DNA from: Clostridia bacterium
Lineage (GTDB): Bacteria; Bacillota; Clostridia; Christensenellales; Borkfalkiaceae
NCBI GenBank assembly: GCA_017522945.1
Contig: JAFWXT010000092.1
Span: 1-64,000 of the forward strand
Reading direction: 5' to 3'
DNA length: 64,000 bases
Shown: piece by piece, positions 7,612 to 14,424 of the stretch
Layout: every line of letters starts with the position of its first letter
Position numbering within the stretch: the first letter of the stretch is position 1
The notes under the pieces: model-generated
Databases searched by the model: none
What the model was told of the DNA's origin: nothing
The model's input: the letters and a program-made list of their open reading frames with translations, nothing else
Translations under genes and position numbers: made by a program

Positions 7612-8400
7612 ATGAAAAAGTTAGGTCTTGCTCTTGGTGCAGGCGGTGCGCGCGGAGTTGCTCACATAGGCTTTTTAAAAGCACTTGAAGATAACGGAAT
7701 AAAACCTTCGTTTATATCGGGCAGTTCAATGGGTTCGGTTGTTGGCGCATGCTACGCAATGGGAATTACACCCGAATATATGATTAAAATAGTTTCTGCT
7801 CTTCGCGCTCGTGATATTTTAGACCTTTCGCCCACAGCATTAAAAAATGGCACGCTGCTTAAAAGCAAAAAGATGGCAGCCCTTCTTTCAAGATATTTGG
7901 GAGATACCGAATTTGAAGATTTACACCTGCCATTTTGTTGCGTTGGCACGGATATAATTAGCGGAGGCAAGGTTGTTTTTAAGCAAGGTAGGGTTGCAAC
8001 CGCAATTCAAGCAAGCTCGTCGATACCACTTGTTTTTGCCCCCGTTGCTTATGAAAATATGCTTATTGCCGACGGCTCACTAGTCGCCCGCGTTCCCGTT
8101 GAAGAAGTAAAAAATATGGGAGCAGAGGTCGTTGTAGCCGTTGACGTTTTAGGTCCTATTAGTGAAATGGATGAAATAAAAAGCATTTTTTCTTACTTTT
8201 TTAGACTAATTGACGTTTACGATAGCCAAGTTAATAAAATGAATCTTGAAAAGCATCCCGCCGATTTTTACTGTGCGCCTGCTATGGGCGATATGAGCCA
8301 GTATAAAATAGATGGCGATAAAATGCGCTTCGCCTACGAAAAGGGTTACGAAAGCGCAATGAAAATTATGGATAGATTAAAACAAAAACTTAATAGCTAA
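7612..8400 (+). CDS. Patatin-like phospholipase
   Basis: 262 aa. GAGGARG (residues 9-15) forms the oxyanion hole, GSSMG (37-41) holds nucleophile Ser39 and ADG (153-155) holds catalytic Asp154, the complete Ser-Asp dyad of the patatin/RssA family. No signal peptide, so an intracellular lipid acyl hydrolase is likely. AAAGGAG lies eight bases before the ATG. It stands alone and converges on miaA across a strong bidirectional terminator. Physiological substrate unknown. Confidence 0.92.
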   Translation: MKKLGLALGAGGARGVAHIGFLKALEDNGIKPSFISGSSMGSVVGACYAMGITPEYMIKIVSALRARDILDLSPTALKNGTLLKSKKMAALLSRYLGDTEFEDLHLPFCCVGTDIISGGKVVFKQGRVATAIQASSSIPLVFAPVAYENMLIADGSLVARVPVEEVKNMGAEVVVAVDVLGPISEMDEIKSIFSYFFRLIDVYDSQVNKMNLEKHPADFYCAPAMGDMSQYKIDGDKMRFAYEKGYESAMKIMDRLKQKLNS

Positions 8401-8427
8401 TGCTATATTTAAATTTAAAAACAAACA

Positions 8428-8465
8428 AAAAGTGCCGATAATGATGTTATATCGGCACTTTTTTT
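8428..8465. terminator. Bidirectional terminator
   Basis: Stem AAAAGTGCCGATA / TATCGGCACTTTT (8428-8440, 8450-8462) with T runs on both sides, between convergent patatin (+) and miaA (-). Stem arms are identical to those at 1871-1905; only the loop differs. Confidence 0.85.
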
Positions 8466-8480
8466 ATTTTATATAATTTT

Positions 8481-9359
8481 TTACTTATTATAAAATTCTT
8501 CGCAAAGTTTGATTGCTTGGGCTTCGTAATCGCCAGTCATATCAAGCCACACGGCGTTTTTTTCTTTTTTAAACCACGTTATTTGGCGTTTTGCAAAATG
8601 GCGAATTTCTTTTAAAAGTTCGGCGCGATAATCTTCGTAAGTATATACCCCTTCTAAATATCTATTAGTATAACGATATTCAAGCCCCAAGCCTTCTAAA
8701 AATGCCGAAGTTGCACCCGCTTTTTTTAGGTTTTCAATTTCTTCAACCATGCCCATTTTTAAGCGTTTATCAAGCCTTTCTTCAATACGCGCATATAAAA
8801 CTTCGCGCGGAAAAACCAACACTAACTGCATAACGTCGTAAAGCGGAACGCTTTGTTTATGTCCAACACCCTTTATGGCCTTTTCAAGCCTTCGAGCTAA
8901 ATGTCGTGGAGAAATACCATCGGGCACATCTTCGCCTAAAGCAACCAACCTTTCTTTAACTTGTTCGTGGGATAAAGCGTTTATTTGCTCGCGAAGGGCT
9001 GGATCATCATCTTCTTCACCCATATTAAAACCTTCGGTAACTGCGCGAGAATATAACCCTGTTCCACCTACTAAAAATGGGCGTTTGCCACGCGCCAATA
9101 TATCGTTAATTGCGTTATAAGCAAGTTTTTGGTATTCAGAAACACAAAAATATCCGTTCGGCTCAACAATATCTAAAAGATGATGCACAGCCATTTGTTG
9201 TTCCTCTTTAGTAACTTTACCAGTACCCAAATCAAGCCCTTTAAAAACTTGACGCGAATCGCACGAAACTATTTCGCCGTTAAAACGGTTGGCTAAAACA
9301 ATACCTAAATCACTTTTGCCCGAAGCGGTTGTTCCAACAACGCTTACCAACTTTTGCAT
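8481..9359 (-). CDS. miaA: tRNA dimethylallyltransferase
   Basis: 292 aa. P-loop GTTASGKS (residues 9-16), SCDSRQVFKGLDLGTGKVT substrate segment, LVGGTGLYSRAVTEG and the C-terminal RQITWFKKE RNA-contact segment are all MiaA hallmarks. It transfers a dimethylallyl group from DMAPP to N6 of A37 in tRNAs reading UNN codons. Length is normal. It is monocistronic on the minus strand, with the lipoprotein terminator upstream and the shared terminator downstream. Confidence 0.95.
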   Translation of the reverse strand: MQKLVSVVGTTASGKSDLGIVLANRFNGEIVSCDSRQVFKGLDLGTGKVTKEEQQMAVHHLLDIVEPNGYFCVSEYQKLAYNAINDILARGKRPFLVGGTGLYSRAVTEGFNMGEEDDDPALREQINALSHEQVKERLVALGEDVPDGISPRHLARRLEKAIKGVGHKQSVPLYDVMQLVLVFPREVLYARIEERLDKRLKMGMVEEIENLKKAGATSAFLEGLGLEYRYTNRYLEGVYTYEDYRAELLKEIRHFAKRQITWFKKEKNAVWLDMTGDYEAQAIKLCEEFYNK

Positions 9360-9375
9360 AAGTATCCCCCATATA

Positions 9376-9416
9376 AAAATCCCCTTGCGTTACGCTAACA
9401 GTAGCAAGGGAATTTT
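9376..9416 (-). terminator. Intrinsic terminator of the 9439 lipoprotein gene
   Basis: On the minus strand AAAATTCCCTTGC pairs with GCAAGGGGATTTT, one mismatch, then a short T run. Confidence 0.7.
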
Positions 9417-9438
9417 AATTGTGTTATAAATTGAAAAA

Positions 9439-10392
9439 TTAACGAGCGCAACCTTGTTTTTCAAGTGAAACGCTAACCTTAATGCTAACTACTGGAATAG
9501 TAATAGCAACGCCATTAGATGCTAATTTTGTTTTTAAAGTAGCTAGTTCTTCACCTGTAATTTCGTTTTCAGGATTGCCATTTAAATAAACGCCCTTAAA
9601 GTAAGTTTCTTCGCCTGCTTCGTTTTCAGCGTAAGTAAAGCAAGTGCCAGCAAGCCATTTATTACCGTCAGCATCAGCAGATAAATCTTCGTTCTTAACA
9701 ACGTCTTGTTCTAAACGATAAACCTTAACTCCTTCTGCAGTTTCTAAATAATCTTTTAATTTTAATGCCTTTTCTAAACTGCTTAAGTATTCAACTGATG
9801 ATTCGTCGGCTTCTGCATTGCCATCATCTGAAAGAAGTTGAGCAAAAACACAATATTCTTGTGAGCTAAAAGGTGCAGATGAAGAAAACGCAACGGTTAA
9901 AGTTGCTTTACCGCTATTATATTTTGAAGTTACGCCGGCAACAGTTGCAAGTTCGTTAGTGCGGTTAAGTAAAATTGAGCCAGCGGTAAGAGATAATTTG
10001 TTACCTGTATAGCCGTTTTTAGAAAATTGACCTGTAATAAAGTTAACGTTTGTATCAATTCTTTCAGATAGTGGATCTTCTTTAGTTAAATCAACTTTGC
10101 GATCACCAAAAGAAAAATAAGATGAAGTTAACGCGCTTACGTCAACGCCTTCGTAATAACCGTTTTTGATAAGATCTTTAACGTGCTTAGTTGTAAAGTC
10201 AGCGAAGTTTAAGTACATTTTAGCATGAAGATCGTAAGTAATTGGTTCGCCTTCAGCGGGTGTTAAACTTACGGTGATTGTAAAACGTTCAATCTTACTG
10301 CCGTTTTCAACTTCTGCAGAGCATGAAGCAAAAGATAATACGCATGCTAAAGAAAGCACAATTGCAATGATTTTTGCTGTAAATTTTTTCAT
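9439..10392 (-). CDS. Lipoprotein of unknown function
   Basis: 317 aa. The N-terminus MKKFTAKIIAIVLSLACVLS leads to lipobox FASC, with lipidated Cys24 predicted. The mature part begins with a segment (about 35-75) resembling a cyclophilin-like start (ITVSLTPAEGEPITYDLHAKMYLNFADFTTKHVKDLIKNGYYEGVD), so a divergent peptidyl-prolyl isomerase fold is possible; the catalytic FHR block is not seen. The rest is beta-rich and unrecognised. Clear AGGA site before the ATG and its own terminator. Confidence 0.75.
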   Translation of the reverse strand: MKKFTAKIIAIVLSLACVLSFASCSAEVENGSKIERFTITVSLTPAEGEPITYDLHAKMYLNFADFTTKHVKDLIKNGYYEGVDVSALTSSYFSFGDRKVDLTKEDPLSERIDTNVNFITGQFSKNGYTGNKLSLTAGSILLNRTNELATVAGVTSKYNSGKATLTVAFSSSAPFSSQEYCVFAQLLSDDGNAEADESSVEYLSSLEKALKLKDYLETAEGVKVYRLEQDVVKNEDLSADADGNKWLAGTCFTYAENEAGEETYFKGVYLNGNPENEITGEELATLKTKLASNGVAITIPVVSIKVSVSLEKQGCAR

Positions 10393-10455
10393 TATGTTCC
10401 TCCGAGGAAAAATATTATTTCTTTATTTATTAAGCGATATACTCGCTTTTAAGTT

Positions 10456-11610
10456 TCAAAGCTGTGCGTTCAACAAATTATCCGTTACGTTTTGCAATTC
10501 TTCAAGCGCTCCACTTTCAATAAGTGCAAAAAATAACCCTATTGCAAGCCCTATGCCTAAAATAACAGCTATCAAAACTCTTAAAGGCGAAATTGGTGAT
10601 TTGCCAGTAACCTTGCCGTTGTTACCGTTCACTAATACTGGAAAATCCTTTTTGTTATACCTATAATTTAAGCGATAAACTGGTAGTAAAACGTATTTAT
10701 ATTTTACCGAATTATGTATTGTTGAGATGTTTAAATAATCAATAACGTCGCAATTATAATAATGCAAAATATCTTGGCGAAGTTGTTTATCAATAACTTC
10801 TTTAGCATCGGTCCAACAATCTTTAATATCGCGCGAATAATGTCTTGCGGTAAATCCCGATAAAAACTTGTTTTCATAAACGCAAAGCGTTTCTTTTTTA
10901 AAGGGTTGAAGCTTATCAAGTTCCTTTTGCGAAATTCCACCGGCTGAAATCGAAACGTCATCGAACAATTTTGCAAAAGTACCTTGAACGTGGTGCCATA
11001 CTATATAGGTTTCGGTTCGTGTTTTACCCTTAGAATCTCTAACCGTGCGAGTTCTACGCTCGCCAAGCCTTCCTTCGTAATCCGAATAAGTATCGCTATC
11101 AAAGGTAAAAAATGGCATATATATACCGTGAAGATTGCTTTCAACTAAATTCTTTTTAAACTTAGTTGGTGCAAAAATGCGCCTTTTTGCCCATTTTTTT
11201 GATAAATCAAGCGCACTTAAATTATCAATTAAAAAAGGATACACAGCGGTTGGTTTTATGCCCGCAAGGTCTTCACGTTTAACAATATGCGTTGTTGAGC
11301 AGTAAGGGCAAATAACCGAAACTTCAACGTTTGAAACGCTGAAATTTGCGCCACAGTTTTCACAACAATACATAGTTGTTTCTTCGTTCCATTTTGGAGC
11401 TTTTTGTAAAGCTTCTTCTAAGCAAAACTCAGCAACGCTTTGATTTTTTTTAAAATCAACCTGTTTACCGCAATGCCCGCATTTTAAGGTTTGAGTTAGT
11501 GGATCAAAACTCATATTTGACCCACACCCCTCGCATTTAATAAACACGCTATCTTTTTTAGGGCTAGAGTTTTCGCTTTCAAATTGATTCACGTTTTTAT
11601 TTTCTTCCAT
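10456..11610 (-). CDS. TFIIB-type double zinc-ribbon membrane protein
   Basis: 384 aa. Two zinc ribbons lie at the N-terminus: CEGCGSNMSF...CGHCG (residues about 26-48) and CENCGANF...CPYC (about 83-105). A middle domain of about 210 residues contains GIYMPFFTFD and a WHHVQG block, and one membrane helix near residues 350-372 is followed by a short tail. The layout matches a family of clostridial zinc-ribbon proteins of unknown role. Topology suggests a tail-anchored protein with ribbons in the cytosol. It precedes the lipoprotein gene by 63 bases on the same strand. Confidence 0.75.
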   Translation of the reverse strand: MEENKNVNQFESENSSPKKDSVFIKCEGCGSNMSFDPLTQTLKCGHCGKQVDFKKNQSVAEFCLEEALQKAPKWNEETTMYCCENCGANFSVSNVEVSVICPYCSTTHIVKREDLAGIKPTAVYPFLIDNLSALDLSKKWAKRRIFAPTKFKKNLVESNLHGIYMPFFTFDSDTYSDYEGRLGERRTRTVRDSKGKTRTETYIVWHHVQGTFAKLFDDVSISAGGISQKELDKLQPFKKETLCVYENKFLSGFTARHYSRDIKDCWTDAKEVIDKQLRQDILHYYNCDVIDYLNISTIHNSVKYKYVLLPVYRLNYRYNKKDFPVLVNGNNGKVTGKSPISPLRVLIAVILGIGLAIGLFFALIESGALEELQNVTDNLLNAQL

Positions 11611-11728
11611 CTTTTCTTCTTTTTAGTGTAAGTTTAATGTTAAATAATATTTAAAAATGATAACTTACCTTTAATCAATAAAATCCTTCGATTGCGCTTC
11701 TCTTCACTCAGGATGACTAAGGGAGCAA

Positions 11729-12115
11729 GGCTTCGCAGTATAAAAATTAAAAGTCTGTTATATTGCAAAATAAGGCTTAGATGCGAGTTAGAGTGGTGAA
11801 ACCGAGTTTTTACCGACGGGCGCGTACTTGTACGTACGTAACCGAGAAAAAACGCAAGGCTTCGCCGTATAAAAATTAAAAGTCTGTTATATTGCAAAAT
11901 AAGGCTTAGATGCGAGTTAGAGTGGTGAAACCGAGTTTTTACCGACGGGCGCGTACTTGTACGTACGTAACCGAGGAAAAACGCAAGGCTTCGCCGTATA
12001 AAAATTAAAAGTTTGTTATATTACAAAATAAGGCTTAGATGCGAGTTAGAGTGGTGAAACCGAGTTTTTACCGACGGGCGCGTACTTATACGTACGTAAC
12101 CGAGGAAAAACGCAA
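11729..12115. repeat. Three tandem 129-bp repeats
   Basis: Units start at 11729, 11858 and 11987, exactly 129 bp each, followed by a broken fourth start at 12116 (GGCTTCGCC). Units differ by only a few substitutions. Each contains CGTAC-TT-GTACG and the palindrome GTACGTAC. On the plus strand each keeps a roughly 30-codon ORF open (11781-11879, 11910-12008, 12039-12131) starting MRVRVVKPSF. Positions 11611-12151 hold no conventional gene; 11690-11720 (CTTCACTCAGGATGAC) resembles a decayed copy of the repeat at 36339. Confidence 0.92.
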
Positions 12116-12151
12116 GGCTTCGCCTCTATAACGAAGTATATAAGGCTTATT

Positions 12152-12349
12152 TTATTCTGATAAATTATTTAACTCTTCTAATAAAGCATCTAAATCAACA
12201 CCGTGAACGCCTACTGCTTGTTCAATAGTTTCCATATGAGCAAGAGCGCAACCTAAACAGTGCATACCGTATTTTTGTAAAATTCTAACTGATTCTGGGT
12301 TGATTTTTACGATATCCATAATAAGAGTATCTTTAGTGATTTTTTCCAT
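12152..12349 (-). CDS. DUF1858-type redox disulfide domain protein
   Basis: 65 aa, a single domain. ITKDTLIMDIVKINPESVRILQKYGMHCLGCA is the DUF1858 signature with the CLGC pair (TIGR03980, hybrid-cluster-protein-associated redox disulfide domain). Function is unproven; a thiol-disulfide or metal-cluster binding role is inferred from the CxxC. AAGGAG precedes the ATG. It lies alone between the 129-bp repeats and the SPFH gene. Confidence 0.88.
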   Translation of the reverse strand: MEKITKDTLIMDIVKINPESVRILQKYGMHCLGCALAHMETIEQAVGVHGVDLDALLEELNNLSE

Positions 12350-12470
12350 AATTATATCTCCTTGAAGCCCAAAGTGGCAAACAATATTATTTACTTTTTT
12401 GCAACGTCATAAACATCGGTTGATTTTAAACAAATTTTATCGATCGTATGTTATGACAAAGCACTATTAA

Positions 12471-13532
12471 TTATAATTTATTACCGCAAGATGCGCAAAA
12501 TTTATCATCAGCTTCTACTTCGTTTCCACATTCGGGGCAAAAACGCTTAACGTTCATTTTTGCGCCACATTCGGGGCAGAATTTAGTTCCCGCTGAAACT
12601 TCTTTTTTACAAGTAGGGCAAATTACGGTTGCTTTTTTAGGCTCTTCTTTTTGTGGCTTACTTTCGCTACCCTTCATTGCATCGCTCATAATAGCGCCAA
12701 CTTGCGCGCCTGCGCCCATGCCAACACCAACGCCCATAAACGCTCCGCCAACACCTGGGTTTTTAGCCGCGCTTCTCATTGCTTCGGCAGCAGAAACCTT
12801 CATCATAGTGTCGGTAGCATCGCCTAAAATACCGTATTTAGAGCGTTCGTCTAAAGCCTTTTCAACTTCTTGTGGAACAGACATATTTTCGATTATAAGT
12901 GTTTGTAAACTTAAACCGATTTCTTTAAACATACTTTGTATTTTAGCCTTAACTATGGTTTGAAATTCCATTGTGTTGCCGGCTAAATCAATAACTGAAA
13001 TTTTACTTTCGCCGATAGCATCTGTAATTCCCGAAACGATCATACCTTTTAGGTACTCTTGAATTGCACTAGTTTCAAAAGAAGAATTAGTGCCGAAAAG
13101 TTGACGCATAAAGGTTGGAGCATCATCAACCTTAAAAGCGTAAGAACCAAAACCGCGAACGCGAATAACCCCAAATTCAGGATCACGCATCATAAATGGG
13201 TTTTGTGTGCCCCATTTCATATTAGTAAATAGTTTGGTGTTAACAAAATATACGTCTAAAGTAATAGGGGTTTCAAATTTATACTTCCAAGAAGCAAGTT
13301 TTGTAAGAATAGGTAGTATTTCGGTTTTTAAATTATATAAACCGGGAGTAAACACGTCGGCAATTTGACCTTTATGTACAAAAATTGCAACTTGCGATTC
13401 CCTTACGGTAAGCGAGCTTTTATCGTTAACTTCTTTACCTGCATTTTTGAAAGGAAATTTATATACCATTCTGTTTGTGGTATCATCCGACCATTCTATA
13501 TTAAGCCTAAATAGATTATCAAAAAGTCCCAT
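12471..13532 (-). CDS. SPFH-domain protein with C-terminal zinc ribbons
   Basis: 353 aa. Residues about 25-240 form an SPFH/Band 7-like domain (SSLTVRESQVAIFVHKGQ, DVFTPGLYNLKT, RGFGSYAFKV). A glycine-rich stretch GVGGAFMGVGVGMGAGAQ follows, then CPTC...CPECG and CPECG...CASCG ribbons. This is the family often annotated as virion core protein or YdjI-like. SPFH proteins make large membrane-associated ring assemblies. There is no transmembrane anchor here. A paralogue lies at 24951-26036. AAGGAG site before ATG. Confidence 0.88.
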   Translation of the reverse strand: MGLFDNLFRLNIEWSDDTTNRMVYKFPFKNAGKEVNDKSSLTVRESQVAIFVHKGQIADVFTPGLYNLKTEILPILTKLASWKYKFETPITLDVYFVNTKLFTNMKWGTQNPFMMRDPEFGVIRVRGFGSYAFKVDDAPTFMRQLFGTNSSFETSAIQEYLKGMIVSGITDAIGESKISVIDLAGNTMEFQTIVKAKIQSMFKEIGLSLQTLIIENMSVPQEVEKALDERSKYGILGDATDTMMKVSAAEAMRSAAKNPGVGGAFMGVGVGMGAGAQVGAIMSDAMKGSESKPQKEEPKKATVICPTCKKEVSAGTKFCPECGAKMNVKRFCPECGNEVEADDKFCASCGNKL

Positions 13533-13703
13533 ATCATACTCCTTTGTGTTAAAAAAAATGTAAAACGCGCATACGCACGCATTATGTTTATATATTATAT
13601 CATCACTTTTATAATTTTACAATCATTTTTTATTAGTTTTTTGCTTTTTGTTTTCGTTTATACTCTATAATCACTTGTTTTTTAGTTTTTTTTAAACAAC
13701 TGC

Positions 13704-14321
13704 CTATTCTTCATCATCGAAGTTGTCGATATCGTCATCAAACTCTTCTATATCGTCATCGAGGTCATCTTCGCAATCATCATCCGCATAATCGATATCT
13801 TCTTTCGTTTCATCTTCATCAATAGGATCTTCTTCATAGTCTTCTATATCGTCATCCTCATCAATCAAATCTTCTTCATCATCTGGAGAGTCGAAGGATA
13901 AAACCACGTCGTTTTGCTTTGGTTTTCTAAATACGATAAAGGTATCGTAAAGATATTCGGTTGCAAAATTTATAATCATATTCATAACAACAACTACCGT
14001 ATCATTCCAACCTATTTGCACTAAAGCGTCGCCCCACCAAGTTGAAAGTGGTGTAAATACTAAATAGTAGCAAGCAACCAAGAACATTGCAAACGGAACG
14101 TTAACCGCGCTTTTAAAAGTAAATTTACGGTTGAAAGTAAAATTCCATAAAACCGAAAGCACAAGCGAAATTACGTAAACCCACCAGTAATATTGTTCGG
14201 GAGTAAACCAAATATCGCAAAGTAGTGCCAAAAGCTCGTAAGAAACTATTTGAATTACACCTGCCGAAATTGAAAAGCCGGTAAATTTTAAAATTTGAAT
14301 AAATCTTTCCTTCTTTGTCAT
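13704..14321 (-). CDS. GtrA-like membrane protein with long acidic tail
   Basis: 205 aa from the ATG preceded by AGAAGGAGAT; an in-frame start seven codons upstream overlaps that site. Four hydrophobic helices (about 8-140) with WNFTFNRKFTFKS and TEYLYDTFIVFRK match GtrA/DPMS-type proteins, which help flip polyprenyl-linked sugars. The last 65 residues are almost entirely Asp and Glu (DDEEDLIDEDDDIEDYEED), an unusual extension for the family. Its 5' neighbour on the strand is the TIR-LRR gene, separated by a 3' dyad. Confidence 0.78.
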   Translation of the reverse strand: MTKKERFIQILKFTGFSISAGVIQIVSYELLALLCDIWFTPEQYYWWVYVISLVLSVLWNFTFNRKFTFKSAVNVPFAMFLVACYYLVFTPLSTWWGDALVQIGWNDTVVVVMNMIINFATEYLYDTFIVFRKPKQNDVVLSFDSPDDEEDLIDEDDDIEDYEEDPIDEDETKEDIDYADDDCEDDLDDDIEEFDDDIDNFDDEE

Positions 14322-14363
14322 TTTTTTATCTCCTTCTAACAATAAAAATTAAAGATTTTTTGT

Positions 14364-14400
14364 AAAAAGTTACGCTATAACGCGATTAACAGCACTTTTA
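14364..14400 (-). terminator. Dyad 3' of the TIR-LRR gene (recurrent family)
   Basis: Minus strand: AAAAGT, then GCT-GTTAATCGCGTTAT-AGC, then ACTTTTT. Core shared with dyads at 17036, 17723, 23446, 24614, 48810, 58171 and 61345. Probably an intrinsic terminator. Confidence 0.5.
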
Positions 14401-14424
14401 TAACACTTTTGTTAGTTGGTATAA

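Noticed and set aside
11640-11897. 85-codon minus-strand frame over the 129-bp repeats
   Set aside because: No ribosome site, stops at unrelated positions in later units and unlike any known protein.
11729-12131. CRISPR-like array
   Set aside because: The 129-bp units are contiguous and carry no variable spacers; no cas genes are near.
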